Below are positions 55,801-64,000 of a DNA stretch of 64,000 nt, one piece after another. Each line of letters opens with the position of its first letter. Within the stretch, counting starts at the first letter, position 1. A program made the translations under genes and the position numbers. The notes beneath the pieces were generated by a model. It ran no database searches, had not been told where the DNA came from, and saw only the letters and a list, made by a program, of their open reading frames with translations. Source of the stretch: Lentisphaerota bacterium (GTDB lineage Bacteria; Verrucomicrobiota; Lentisphaeria; Victivallales; Victivallaceae); assembly GCA_017134815.1 (NCBI GenBank), contig CP071032.1, positions 2,538,001-2,602,000 on the forward strand, given 5' to 3'.

Positions 55801-56302
55801 ACTGCTGCCCCCTGATACCGACGGTCTGATGCTGGTAAAAGGAGCGAATGTTATGCAGGGATATTTGAACGAACCTGAAAAAACAGCCGAAGTTATGCAC
55901 GGTGATTTTTACATTACCGGGGACATTGCTCAGATGAACGAAAGCGGTTATATTACTATCACCGGCAGGCTGTCCCGTTTCAGTAAAATTGCCGGAGAGA
56001 TGGTGCCGCATGAACTGGTGGAAAAAGAGATCAATGAATTGCTTTTAAGTGAAGAGCGCTGCATTGCGGTCTGCGGAATGGAAGATGCCAGAAAAGGCGA
56101 AAAGCTGATGGTTTTTTACTCAAACATGGAGCTTGATGCGCAGGAAATTGTCCAAGAACTTCGCAGCAAAGGTCTGCCTAACTTGTGGATACCCCGTGCG
56201 GAAAACTTCATTTTTATGGAAAAAATCCCCATGCTGGGCAGCGGCAAACTTGATCTTGCGGCTCTCCAGAAGGTGACAGAAAACTTGAAGACTGAGGCTT
56301 AA
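52838..56302 (+). CDS. aas: Trifunctional LplT-PlsC-Aas phospholipid acylation protein
   Basis: One chain of 1154 residues joins three activities of lysophospholipid repair. Residues 1-420 form an MFS transporter (LplT-like flippase) with about 12 helices. Residues 440-610 are the PlsC acyltransferase, with H(X)4D as NHASLID (His458, Asp463) and FPEGG. From about 660 follows the AMP-binding acyl-ACP synthetase with IFSSGSTGIPKGVMLSHHN near 800, YGCSELSPV and the ITGDIAQM region, ending in a C-terminal lid with GSGKLD. The protein acts at the inner membrane: it imports lysophospholipids, activates fatty acids and re-acylates. The 3' end lies one base before the next ATG, so the hydrolase is co-translated. 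Confidence 0.93.
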   Translation: MEATTTDKRYGLRPMGGSFFLSIFNLFCFFSVVVLTCRQSVEAQAGFMFWSGILYLLPFLLLSSLVRFVIKRVARRNILVMAKFFELLIMVLAAVVLLLPSSGMMLGGSYAVMLLLGIEGAFLFPAAQGVCADLFKREDIARVCGVKNLFAFGGIIAGCAGGAALHHLCVTYFNASLGHVAAVLFFSGMLGAVLAMHIPAGLPDNRVEKFEGNIFRHVAAGCLLFYHNRSLRITALGECYLLASFFFIEAVLIIFARDNLAIPGFALLSYGLILAAPLAGVALGSLFSGCITRRGVELGLVPIGAGGAILFSILTGLYPGSMHFYYGVAVFPQVLCFMLLFGICYGIMLDQLQAWQLWFVPKADRALFYSMRNLLFFFDAMVAGTVIYLLTLQSMNSIYLLVIFAAVTAFFAALAFLREPQFLVRLLILIMRHSLYRLNVYRQGDIPDEGPAVLVANHASLIDHLLLQSCTPRPIRFMMHESFYRYPLLYPFVKWAGIIEVPQAKPRRLRQLLERTRKILKNGEVLCVFPEGGITRNGIMSNFKKGLSLMLPEELEIPVIPVRIGMLWGSIFSYFYGRIRLRIPQEIPHPAAVTIGKPVSRDLTGYEMRLILSEMAAETESIPLGQERPLHSQFAFVTRRHPLRKMIKEYDGSEWKEHSNFSILVKAILVSREIRKMTSEDSKYVGMMLPNGSGAVVILLAILMADKVPAILNFTASKAAIQSAIDNAGLELILTSRRFLSKINYDTLPEMFMLEKLAGRITRFRKTVAVLMAALLPWRELMNIISPVSHQDVHRTGALIFSSGSTGIPKGVMLSHHNMNSDLYSFIRIMNWRGTDKIIGNLPIFHSFGLTVCFWLPLTAAADVVYIPNPLDAKSVGYAVKRAGVTLMMATPGFLQNYMRRCNVEDFKSLRLVVTGAEKLRNDIADKFKEMTGLTIAEGYGCSELSPVVSINVANSILDLGTSVGKRGSIGTAMPGICVKIVDPESFELLPPDTDGLMLVKGANVMQGYLNEPEKTAEVMHGDFYITGDIAQMNESGYITITGRLSRFSKIAGEMVPHELVEKEINELLLSEERCIAVCGMEDARKGEKLMVFYSNMELDAQEIVQELRSKGLPNLWIPRAENFIFMEKIPMLGSGKLDLAALQKVTENLKTEA

Positions 56303-56303
56303 T

Positions 56304-57029
56304 ATGTTAGATACGGTGGCAAAATATGTGACCGGCAGAAAGTGCCATTTTTACTTTACTCCCGATGCGGGAAAAAACCGCCGGGAGGCAGTTGTGCTGG
56401 TGCACGGCCTGATGCGCCGCAGCAGTAATATGTTCAGCTTCGGCAGGTGGCTGGCGGGGCAGGGATATCATGTTTATGTATATGACTACCGGACATCACA
56501 GAATGGAATTTCTGACCACGGTCTGCAGTTACGCAGGTATTTGAATAAGGTATGTTCCGAGCTGCCCCAAGATATACCGGTCAACATGGTTACTCACAGT
56601 ATGGGTGGAATTATAACCCGTTTTGCGCTTGCCGTAGAACAGGCTGATGAGATTCCAGTATTGTTTGATAAGGAGCGTATCCGGCGGATTGTCATGCTGG
56701 GGCCGCCGCACGGCGGGTCTGACCTTGCCCGCTTTGCAAGCAGATACCTGCCGTTTTCAAGAAAACTTTTTAAACCAATTGCGGAGCTGAGCAGTGCGCC
56801 TGATGCCGCAGTGCATGATTCCCCTCTGATGGCAGGGCCTGAGGTGGGAATTATTGCCGGAAAGTATGATCTTCAGGTGGCTGTCAGATATACTTTTATG
56901 CCAGGGATAAAAGACCATATAGTTCTCAAATCAGAACACTCGCTGATGATGAAAATGCCGAATGTGCGCACTGCATGCCTGGAATTCCTGCAGAAAGGAG
57001 AATTTTCTCCGCATTTTCAACGTGCCTGA
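56304..57029 (+). CDS. Alpha/beta hydrolase, lipase-like
   Basis: A 241-residue serine hydrolase with the oxyanion HG motif VVLVHGLMRRSSNM (His34) and nucleophile elbow VTHSMGG with Ser99, followed by MLGPPHGGSDLARF, typical for PGAP1/lipase-type hydrolases. A late acid region (IIAGKYD) and His in SEHSLMMK can complete the triad. No signal peptide. It is coupled to the Aas-type gene, starting one base after its stop with GAGG before the ATG, which suggests release or turnover of acyl chains from lipids. Substrate inferred. Confidence 0.85.
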   Translation: MLDTVAKYVTGRKCHFYFTPDAGKNRREAVVLVHGLMRRSSNMFSFGRWLAGQGYHVYVYDYRTSQNGISDHGLQLRRYLNKVCSELPQDIPVNMVTHSMGGIITRFALAVEQADEIPVLFDKERIRRIVMLGPPHGGSDLARFASRYLPFSRKLFKPIAELSSAPDAAVHDSPLMAGPEVGIIAGKYDLQVAVRYTFMPGIKDHIVLKSEHSLMMKMPNVRTACLEFLQKGEFSPHFQRA

Positions 57030-57132
57030 CCGTTTGTCATTCTTTTTACTTTTTTATGCATTTTGTCACCGGTGTTCCGGTAAGCTGCTGCTGTTCAGTC
57101 GTTGTAATACTGCAATTTAAAAACTTATGCTC

Positions 57133-57158
57133 TTCAGGGGGGATAGTCCCCCCCTGAA
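57133..57158. terminator. Hairpin between convergent genes
   Basis: TTCAGGGGGG and CCCCCCTGAA form a perfect 10-bp stem with a 6-base loop between the hydrolase stop and the regulator stop. It is very stable but lacks a T tract; it may still end both transcripts. Confidence 0.55.
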
Positions 57159-57193
57159 AGCAGCCTTTGATTGAATTGGAAACTTTTCGCAGC

Positions 57194-58618
57194 TTATTTG
57201 CTCTTTTCCATTTTTTTCAAACGGGAACTTAGTGCCTGCGGAGTTACGCCCAGCATTCGGGCTGCGATACTCTGATTTTTTTCAGAGCGCCGCATGGCTT
57301 CAAGCACCAGCAGTTTGCTGGCGTTGCGCAATGTAGGCAGTATTTCGATATTGGATATGCACTGCTCCAGATTACGCATTTTACTGGTTTTGGCGCATTG
57401 TTCACGTGAATTCCTGGCAATGTGATCACTGAAAACCTTTGTCGACAGAATCTTTGACCGATGATTGCTGATGGCATCATAGAACATCGCCTCAAGCTCT
57501 CTGATATTACCGGGAAAATTATATGATTTGAGCAGGGTTATTAACTCGTTTGGATATTGTGGCGGATGTTTGCCAAGTTCCTCTGAAACCTTTTTGATCA
57601 AATGATCAATCAGCAGAGGTATATCGTCTTTGCGCTCACGCAGCGGCGGGATACTGATATGATGAGTTGCTATACGATAGTAGAGGTCTTCTCTAAACTT
57701 CTGATCCCGCTGCAGTTCGTGTAAATCACGATGAGTTGCCAGGATTATCCGCGCCGTGGATTTTCTGATTTCATCTGAGCCGAGCGGTGAGTATTCGCGC
57801 TGCTGAAGTAAGCGCAGCAGTTTAACCTGCGATGCCATACTTAAATCACCGATTTCATCAATAAACAAGGTACCATTTGAGGCCTTTTCAATAATGCCCG
57901 GGCGGTTACCTACTGCACCGGTAAAGGCCCCTTTGGTATGCCCGAACAAAGTATCGGAAATCATATTATCATCCAGTCCGCCGATATTAACAGTCACCAT
58001 CTTGCCCGAACGTTGAGAAAGGCGGTGCAGGGCGTTTGCAAACAACTCCTTGCCAACTCCGGTTTCTCCGGTAATAAGTATCGGCTGACTGCTGCGCGAA
58101 ACCGCTGCACAATACTGGAAAATTGACAGCATGTATTTATTATCAGTAACAATAGGCAGGAAAGCGTCCGGACGCTTAGCCCCCTCGTCAAACATCAGAC
58201 AGCTGCGCAAAAATTGATTTTCACGCTTAAGTTCACGCATTTCTATAAAGTTTTTTACCTGCGAAGTTAATTTGTCCATGTCAACCGGTTTGACCAGATA
58301 ATCAACTGCTCCCTGGCGCATACACTCAACCGCGTTATCGAGACTGTTGACACATGTTGCCATAATAACCGGTAAATCCGGATATTCCCGAGTGATCTGC
58401 TGCAGTAGATCGCAGCCGTTCATACCGGGCATGATCATATCAAGTACAACTAGTTCAACTTCTTTTTCCTTGAGCAAGTCCAATGCCTCGATTCCGTCGC
58501 TGCACTTTACAATGTTACTGATACCGGCGCTTTGCAGAGCGAGCTCATAGCTCCGCAGCGCATTTTTTTCATCATCGACTAAAAGTACCGGAGATTCCGG
58601 ATAACTGTTATCGCTCAT
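57194..58618 (-). CDS. NtrC-family sigma54-dependent response regulator
   Basis: A 474-residue regulator of three parts. The receiver domain has VLLVDDEKN and the phosphate acceptor Asp60 in VVLDMIMPGMNG. The AAA+ domain has Walker A GETGVGKE, the sigma54-contact loop GAFTGA and GTLFIDEIGDL. A Fis-type helix-turn-helix sits at the end (SIAARMLGVTPQALSSRL). With GAFTGA intact it should activate sigma54 promoters when phosphorylated. It starts 44 bases after the stop of a histidine kinase gene, its evident partner. Target genes are not visible. Confidence 0.94.
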   Translation of the reverse strand: MSDNSYPESPVLLVDDEKNALRSYELALQSAGISNIVKCSDGIEALDLLKEKEVELVVLDMIMPGMNGCDLLQQITREYPDLPVIMATCVNSLDNAVECMRQGAVDYLVKPVDMDKLTSQVKNFIEMRELKRENQFLRSCLMFDEGAKRPDAFLPIVTDNKYMLSIFQYCAAVSRSSQPILITGETGVGKELFANALHRLSQRSGKMVTVNIGGLDDNMISDTLFGHTKGAFTGAVGNRPGIIEKASNGTLFIDEIGDLSMASQVKLLRLLQQREYSPLGSDEIRKSTARIILATHRDLHELQRDQKFREDLYYRIATHHISIPPLRERKDDIPLLIDHLIKKVSEELGKHPPQYPNELITLLKSYNFPGNIRELEAMFYDAISNHRSKILSTKVFSDHIARNSREQCAKTSKMRNLEQCISNIEILPTLRNASKLLVLEAMRRSEKNQSIAARMLGVTPQALSSRLKKMEKSK

Positions 58619-58662
58619 TAATGACTCCCTGCCTTATACACATTTAATGTGGTTTCAGATTT

Positions 58663-61557
58663 CTAAAATCGTGGTAAAATAATCTTTGCAACTGAGCCGC
58701 GGCCCGGTGTTGATTTCATTTCAAACCGGCCCTTGTGTTCCTCAAGTATTGACGTTGAAATAGACAGTCCGAGGCCTGTTCCCCCTTTATCCCGTTTGGT
58801 AGTGAAAAACGGATCAGTAATGTGCTTCAGGCTCTCTTTGTCAATGCCGCAGCCTTCGTCTGCAATTTCAATGACTACCTCATTCTTTTTTTCGATTGCG
58901 TAGGATTTTATACTGATCATCTGGTGTTTGTCAGTCAAGGCCTGGCAGGCATTCTGCAAGGTATTGATGATCACCTGCTCAATTCGCTGTTTGGTGCCTT
59001 TAACCAGCAGCGGCTGCTCCGTTTTGTCTAAGCGAAGGTCAAAAGTGGACTTATGCAGTAGATTGTGCAGCAGAAAAACAGAATCGTCTATAGCGCGGTT
59101 TACATCAAAAGCGTTTCTTTCCTCTGCAGGTACTTCACGTACATAACCTTTCAGACTGTCGACAATCATCCGGATTCGGTCTGCGCCCTCCCTGATACCG
59201 TTTATCAGGTCCTTAAAAGCCCCTTTCAGGCGTTCAACCGGGAAATTGCCTGGAGCGAACTCGCAGTTTTCAGCAGCGTACGACTCAATAACCGGTAAAA
59301 TATCTTTCCAGATCTTATCAATTATTGAGATATTGATTCCGATAAAATTATTTGGATTATTTATTTCATGCGCGACCCCGGCAACCAGAATTCCAAGCGA
59401 TTTCATTTTATCTGCCTGGATCAGTTGTTCATGGTGAATCTTGGCCCGGGCTTCAGCCTTGGCATGTTCAGTGATATCTAAAGCGGTCTCCACAACTCCG
59501 GCAAGGCGGCCTCTTTTGCCCTTGACCGGAAAAGCCCAGACCTGATAAAGTCGACCATCTGCAGTCTTTATTTTATCCTGAGCGTATCCGACTTTGTCTC
59601 TAAGTATTTTATGTACAGGGTAGGAATCTTCATTTTTAGCTTTTTTGTCCCGTTTCCAAATATCGTGCCAGTTGCGCCCGACAAAACGGCTGCCTTTGCC
59701 GGCAAATGTATCACGGGCTGCCCGGTTACCCCACTGCAGGTTTAAATCGGTATCATAGCTCATAATAATTTCGCGAATAGCATTCATCGTCATATTCAGA
59801 CGGCTTGATGTCAGACGCAACCGGTTTTCAACTCTTTTTATTTTGGTTATATCAGTGAGTACACCAACAATATACTGTGGTTTGTCATCAAAGCCTTTTA
59901 AAATAGACTTATAGTTTACCAGGATAAGTTTACTGCCGTCAAGAGTTGTAACCTCGTAGCTTCTGATGCATTCTCCAGAGCCTTTCCTGATCAGTGCCTT
60001 TTCAGCTTTAGCCAGCCTTCTGCCGACCTTATAATTTTCCCCTTCAAACAGTGAGGGAAGCTTTTGCCCAAGTATTTCTGCTCCGATCAATCGTCTGGAA
60101 AGCTCGGCAAATGCATTGTTATATCCCAGGTAAGTTCCATCCAGATCTTTATAGAATATCGGCACCGGGATCATGTTTGCTATCTGTTCCAGAAAATCAA
60201 ACTGTTCCTTGAGCTTGTCAAAGCGAATGCTTTCAGAAAGATCCTCAAAGCATCCGACAATTTTTTTGCCGTCTGAAGTCCTGACGCCGCGGGACAACAC
60301 CCAGACATATTGATTTCTGCTGTTCAGTATCCGGATTGAGGATTCTGCAAATCCAGATTCGTCATTCAGGCATTTATCCAGAGCATTGAAAGCGCGTTCG
60401 CGATCCTGCACATGAACCCGGTTTGTCATATATTCAGAACTCGATACCGGGAACTTTATTCCGTTCCCGAATTCTCTCTCCAGTTCAGCATCAAAACTCA
60501 AAGAGTCATTTTCGATATCATACTCCCAGATCCCTATGCTGATGGAACGCAGAAAAGTCTGCAGTTTTTTCTCACTGTTCTTAATTTTTTCCTGTGCAAT
60601 ATGTTTTTCAGTAACGTCCTGGGTTATTCCAATCATTTTAACCGGGTTGCCGTATTTGTCCTTTTGCACCTGTCCTCTGGAAAACAGATAAAGCAGGCTT
60701 CCGTCATCAGTTATGACCCGGTAAGTAACCTCAAATTCATTTTGCCTGGAAATATTGTTCCAGATCAGCATTACCTGATCAATGTCATCCGGATGAATAT
60801 GGCTAAACAGGGATTGCAGCTCGTCTCCGGGAATATCGTCCTTGATTTCCTTGATCGAATTTTTGACTTGAGACGCATAGGAGGCTCTTTTGGTATTGAA
60901 GTCATAATCCCAGCCGCTTATTTTGGCTATTCGCTGGGCCTGCTGCAAGCGCATTTCACTGCTCCGCAGTTGTAAATCGGTCATTTTACTGTCATGAATG
61001 TCCCGAATTACTGTTACTACATATTCAAATCTGCCAACCTTGAAGATTGAAGCCCGTAAATCACAGTGGCGCTTCTCGCCAAGCGAACTTTCAATTTCCG
61101 TTTCAATAACCACCTGTTCGTCATGAAGCAGCTTTTTAATAAATGCGGGAAACCTGAGATGTTTCAGAAAAGTATCATGCGGATTGAGCAGCTTGAGGTC
61201 ACGTTCACAATACTTCAGCAGTTTTACGGCACTTTTATTTACCTCGACAGTAGAGCCGATCTCAGCATTTTTACGGTCAAGGCGATTTATCAGCAAAGCA
61301 TCATAGACATTGTTGAATACCGCCTGGAATTTATTGGCTTCCGCCATCAGGTGAGTACCGGCTATGGCTCTTTCGTTTACTTCCCGCTGCAGTTTCTGAT
61401 TTTCCTGCTGTAGATTTTTTACGGCAGAGACAAGCCTGCTGCAGGCATGTTTAAGCTCCTGCTTACCGGAATCAGTAGACATCGCTTTTGTCAGCAAGGC
61501 TTCCGCCCTTGCTAATGATGAATCCAGATTGTTGATCCGATTTCGCTCTCTATCCAT
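58663..61557 (-). CDS. Soluble five-PAS sensor histidine kinase
   Basis: A 964-residue cytoplasmic kinase with no membrane helix. A coiled N-terminus is followed by about five PAS domains (roughly 70-195, 205-320, 325-440, 450-575, 580-700). The dimerisation helix has the H-box AGVAHEINNPNNF with phospho-His730, followed by an HATPase domain with the N box IINTLQNACQAL, GCGIDKESLKHITDPFFTT and GTGLGLSIS. The H-box form AHEINNPNNF is typical of NtrB-like kinases that pair with sigma54 regulators. I start at the ATG at 61557; a TTG six codons upstream is less likely. Ligands of the PAS domains are unknown. Confidence 0.92.
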   Translation of the reverse strand: MDRERNRINNLDSSLARAEALLTKAMSTDSGKQELKHACSRLVSAVKNLQQENQKLQREVNERAIAGTHLMAEANKFQAVFNNVYDALLINRLDRKNAEIGSTVEVNKSAVKLLKYCERDLKLLNPHDTFLKHLRFPAFIKKLLHDEQVVIETEIESSLGEKRHCDLRASIFKVGRFEYVVTVIRDIHDSKMTDLQLRSSEMRLQQAQRIAKISGWDYDFNTKRASYASQVKNSIKEIKDDIPGDELQSLFSHIHPDDIDQVMLIWNNISRQNEFEVTYRVITDDGSLLYLFSRGQVQKDKYGNPVKMIGITQDVTEKHIAQEKIKNSEKKLQTFLRSISIGIWEYDIENDSLSFDAELEREFGNGIKFPVSSSEYMTNRVHVQDRERAFNALDKCLNDESGFAESSIRILNSRNQYVWVLSRGVRTSDGKKIVGCFEDLSESIRFDKLKEQFDFLEQIANMIPVPIFYKDLDGTYLGYNNAFAELSRRLIGAEILGQKLPSLFEGENYKVGRRLAKAEKALIRKGSGECIRSYEVTTLDGSKLILVNYKSILKGFDDKPQYIVGVLTDITKIKRVENRLRLTSSRLNMTMNAIREIIMSYDTDLNLQWGNRAARDTFAGKGSRFVGRNWHDIWKRDKKAKNEDSYPVHKILRDKVGYAQDKIKTADGRLYQVWAFPVKGKRGRLAGVVETALDITEHAKAEARAKIHHEQLIQADKMKSLGILVAGVAHEINNPNNFIGINISIIDKIWKDILPVIESYAAENCEFAPGNFPVERLKGAFKDLINGIREGADRIRMIVDSLKGYVREVPAEERNAFDVNRAIDDSVFLLHNLLHKSTFDLRLDKTEQPLLVKGTKQRIEQVIINTLQNACQALTDKHQMISIKSYAIEKKNEVVIEIADEGCGIDKESLKHITDPFFTTKRDKGGTGLGLSISTSILEEHKGRFEMKSTPGRGSVAKIILPRF

Positions 61558-61717
61558 GTCAGCGGTCTTTTGCAAATAAGTTTTTATATTCCCATACTAT
61601 CAAAAAAAGAACTGCCTGTTAATATATCATACCATTTTGGTAAAACAAAGAGTTTCTCTGGAAATATTACGCCTGATGAGACATACAACAAATTTCAAAA
61701 GACCGCAATAGTCAATT

Positions 61718-62803
61718 TTAACTTGAACGCTTAAAGTAATGCGGAGAATCTCCCCATTCGTTATAGATGATAGTTTCGCCGGCTTTAGCTATGGTTTTTT
61801 CCAGAGCCACCCGGCTTTGTTCAGAATTTTCATCCAGTCCCGGTTTCCCGGTATAAAGCTGGTATCCAGGACGGAATTCGGTTGCAGTCACATTCGGCAT
61901 GATGACGTTGCCGCCCGCCAGCAGCCCAAGTTCACGGCCAAGCGGGTCAAGGGCCTGCAACGCTGTCGTCGAAGCAAGATTAACATCTTTTAAAAGCAAA
62001 CGTGCGGCGGCCAGCATTTTTAACCCGAGGTTCAGCTGGTCTTTGCGTTTATGTTCAAAATCAGGAAATTCCTGAGCCATCGGGGTGTCAGGATGAACCA
62101 GATACGGGCCCATCCCGATCATATCTATATCCATTTTCTTGAAAAACATAAGGTCATCAGCCAGGTCTTCAACAGTCTGCCCGGGTACTCCTATCAATAC
62201 TCCGGTACCAGTCTGATAGCCAACCCGTTGCAGGCTGCGCAGGCATTCAAGGCGGCGGTCATATTTATGATCAGCCGGGTGCAGTTTCTTGTACAACTCC
62301 GGATTTGAGGCCTCGATTCGCAGCAGGTATCGATGTGCCCCGGCTTCAAACCACCTGCGATAGACAGTTTCATCCTGTTCACCCAGCGACAGGGTAATTC
62401 CAAGGCGTCCGTCAGTGCGTTCCTTAACTTCTTTGAGAATTGACTCTATCATTTCAATGAAGTTCTCGTCAGTGCGTTCTCCTCCCTGCATTACCGCGGA
62501 ACCGTAGTTAAAGTTAAATGCAGTCAGCAGTCCGTCAACAATCTGCTTTCTGGTTAGTTCAAAACGCTCAACTTTCACATTGCCGCGCCGAATTCCGCAA
62601 TAAAAACAGTCTTTACGGCACTTGTTGCTGATTTCAACAATCCCTCTCAGGCTGACACGCTTACCAATATATTTAAGCTTTATCTCATACGCAGCTTTAA
62701 AGAGTCTTTTAAGGTCATTTTCGTCAGTAAGGTTTAGAATATCAATCAGATCCTGTCTGGCAAGATCTCTGCCTGATTCAATTGTATCAAAAAGTAATGA
62801 CAT
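61718..62803 (-). CDS. hydE: HydE-like radical SAM protein
   Basis: A 361-residue radical SAM enzyme of the HydE/BioB/PylB branch. The cluster motif is ISNKCRKDCFYCGIRRGN with Cys62, Cys66 and Cys69, where GIRR after the third Cys is the HydE mark. Further HydE-type segments are AVMQGGERTDENF, LSLGEQDETVYRRWFEAGAH, TGTGVLIGVPGQTVEDLADD and MGPYLVHPDTPMA. HydE acts in making the [FeFe]-hydrogenase H-cluster. HydF, HydG and the hydrogenase itself are absent from the window, so it is either encoded apart from them or is a HydE paralogue with another role. Confidence 0.88.
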   Translation of the reverse strand: MSLLFDTIESGRDLARQDLIDILNLTDENDLKRLFKAAYEIKLKYIGKRVSLRGIVEISNKCRKDCFYCGIRRGNVKVERFELTRKQIVDGLLTAFNFNYGSAVMQGGERTDENFIEMIESILKEVKERTDGRLGITLSLGEQDETVYRRWFEAGAHRYLLRIEASNPELYKKLHPADHKYDRRLECLRSLQRVGYQTGTGVLIGVPGQTVEDLADDLMFFKKMDIDMIGMGPYLVHPDTPMAQEFPDFEHKRKDQLNLGLKMLAAARLLLKDVNLASTTALQALDPLGRELGLLAGGNVIMPNVTATEFRPGYQLYTGKPGLDENSEQSRVALEKTIAKAGETIIYNEWGDSPHYFKRSS

Positions 62804-63118
62804 AATAATAATTATTGAATTTTAAGATTATAATTGAAAATAAGTCCTGCCATAAGGGATTGGGCTGCAGTAAAAGTCGAGTTTACCTCAGCTGAATTAA
62901 ATCTCAATGACACAACCTCGTTTAAGTTCCTGCATACAATACTCTTTTTGACTGCTAATAAAAACCTGAAGTTCAATTTCAAGTGAATTTTTACAAAAAC
63001 CAGTCAACCAGAGTCTCAAACGACGGTTTGCCGGGTAGCAGCCCCCGGCAGGAGTCAAGATACCTCATAAAAAAAGCTTGTGTTGCTTTGGTAAGCGCTG
63101 TTTGGATTCCGTGGAAAA
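62804..63118. other. Spacer between HAD and hydE genes
   Basis: This 315-base stretch has no gene. It contains a small GC hairpin (GCCGGG, 8-base loop, CCCGGC around 63030-63050) 70-90 bases past the HAD stop, without a T tract, and AT-rich sequence that presumably holds the hydE promoter. Confidence 0.5.
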
Positions 63119-63700
63119 TTACAGCAGCTCCGCTTCCATCAGGGCTTTACGGAAACTTTCAGTGGTGGTAAATAAATGTGAATTCCAGCCTTTTGCCGTA
63201 CCGGATTCAATATTGTTCAAACGGTCATCAGCATAAATACAGGGACGTCCGAATTTCTCTTCAAATGCCTGATACATTTCCGGTCCGGGCTTTTTAGCTC
63301 CAACTTCAAAGCTGAATATTCCACCGGTAATGAGGTGGGCAAAGCTCAATTTACGGCTCACTTCACGGATATGGATAGTGGAGGTGTCGGAAAAATATAC
63401 AAGTCGATAACCTGCATCAACCAGTTCCCTGGCCAGCTCCGGCATTCCAGGCGTGGTATGACTGATCATGGTATTCCAGGCTTCGCGAATTTCATCGGCT
63501 CCCGGATTACCCGGAGCTATGCCCGAAACCACTTTGATCCATTCCTCTTCAGATATTTTTCCAGTTTCAAGCAGGTCAGATATTCCCCACATTTCCTCGG
63601 TTACTTCTTCCAGGGAGCGTATTCCCAAAGTTCTCAACAGTTGTCTCGGGTCCAGCTGCATACACACTCCGCCAATATCCAGTGCCACAACTTTATTCAT
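63119..63700 (-). CDS. HAD-like hydrolase (YihX type)
   Basis: A 193-residue phosphatase-type protein. Motif I is ALDIGGVCM (Asp8; the usual second Asp is replaced by Gly, as in YihX-like proteins), motif II is YFSDTST, motif III is GAKKPGPEMY with the essential Lys, and motif IV is CIYADDRLNN. The cap is a small helical one. YihX homologues are alpha-D-glucose-1-phosphate phosphatases; the substrate here is not known. It starts 2 bases after the M24 peptidase stop and uses GGAGGT inside that gene as ribosome binding site. Confidence 0.87.
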   Translation of the reverse strand: MNKVVALDIGGVCMQLDPRQLLRTLGIRSLEEVTEEMWGISDLLETGKISEEEWIKVVSGIAPGNPGADEIREAWNTMISHTTPGMPELARELVDAGYRLVYFSDTSTIHIREVSRKLSFAHLITGGIFSFEVGAKKPGPEMYQAFEEKFGRPCIYADDRLNNIESGTAKGWNSHLFTTTESFRKALMEAELL

Positions 63701-63702
63701 AT

Positions 63703-64000
63703 TTACTTGACCTCCAGAATATTTTCAATTTCCGTCAGACAACGGCAGCCGTTTTCTTCCACGTACACCATGTCTTCAAGTCGGATTCCTCCCCATTCCT
63801 GATAATAGACTCCGGGCTCGACGGTAACAACTTCACCTCCTCGCAGTGGAGTCTTGCTGGCCGGACTCAAGCGGGGAGCCTCATGGATTTCCAGCCCGAC
63901 ACCATGTCCCAGACCGTGAAAAAAACCGTAGTTGCAGTTGTTCTTACGACCTGTTTCGAAGCCGTGCTTATCCAGGATGGATTTTGCCGCATTATGAATT
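63703..64000 (-). CDS. M24 family Xaa-Pro aminopeptidase (C-terminal part)
   Basis: The 3' end of a gene whose start lies beyond the window; about 99 codons are seen. The pita-bread metallopeptidase end is plain: [16 protein letters not shown] with a metal-binding His, [20 protein letters not shown] with two Glu ligands, and an end at ENILEVK. Such enzymes release N-terminal residues before proline. It is co-translated with the HAD gene downstream. Confidence 0.9.
   Translation of the reverse strand, partial: IHNAAKSILDKHGFETGRKNNCNYGFFHGLGHGVGLEIHEAPRLSPASKTPLRGGEVVTVEPGVYYQEWGGIRLEDMVYVEENGCRCLTEIENILEVK

Noticed and set aside
1..64000. CRISPR array, insertion sequence, rRNA operon or prophage
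   Set aside because: I saw no regularly spaced repeats, no transposase or integrase, no rRNA and no phage structural genes apart from the VgrG spike.

Overview
The window is a bacterial chromosome segment of moderate GC with compact operons and AT-rich spacers. The gene mix points to the PVC superphylum, most likely Lentisphaerota (Victivallales-like). It includes an oversized Bat-type operon (giant TPR protein, MoxR, DUF58, VWA), Gfo/Idh oxidoreductases with an 'Oxidoreduct_C'-type tail, a CBM9-like protein, a T6SS-type VgrG with a DUF6931-like partner, and sugar isomerase-like TIM barrels. This assignment is inference; no rRNA or phylogenetic marker was analysed.

Layout. 1-2.6 kb: the end of a class I mannose-6-phosphate isomerase gene, argS and tRNA-Gln(CTG). 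2.7-13.8 kb: a minus-strand island built around a VgrG spike. It holds a DUF6931-like protein with a large helical insertion, a 40-residue ORF directly before vgrG, a papain-like (YopT/C58-type) protease candidate fused to ankyrin repeats, a patatin phospholipase, a clan CD (caspase-like) protease candidate and one unrecognised protein. No T6SS sheath, baseplate or membrane genes are present, so this looks like an orphan spike-and-cargo cluster. The cargo set and the lack of recognisable immunity genes suggest eukaryotic targets. 14-19 kb: a VOC protein, an M42 aminopeptidase, two tandem paralogous TIM-barrel isomerases, and a recombination scar where the end of an ABC sugar permease abuts the end of a GNAT acetyltransferase.

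19-34 kb: tRNA-Pro(TGG); an envelope trio (53-residue lipoprotein, small membrane protein, coiled-coil membrane protein); an exported protein; a YkgJ-type cysteine-cluster protein; a nucleotide-sugar dehydrogenase, gmk and stand-alone coaC operon; an oxidoreductase; a LivK-like lipoprotein overlapping a CBM9-like gene; a ROK regulator that has lost its kinase motifs; a POT peptide transporter; and a repeat protein resembling the homing-endonuclease-associated repeat. 34-52 kb: one minus-strand operon of six genes: a 3139-residue exported TPR protein, a membrane coiled-coil protein, MoxR, DUF58, a BatA-like VWA protein and a double-VWA protein. These should work together as an envelope-linked chaperone/VWA system.

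52-64 kb: a LysM lipoprotein; a trifunctional LplT-PlsC-Aas phospholipid re-acylation protein coupled to an alpha/beta hydrolase; a soluble five-PAS histidine kinase with its sigma54-dependent NtrC-type regulator; an orphan hydE-like radical SAM gene; and a HAD hydrolase translated right behind a truncated M24 aminopeptidase gene. The most interesting part is the VgrG island, followed by the giant-TPR Bat operon and the permease/GNAT scar.
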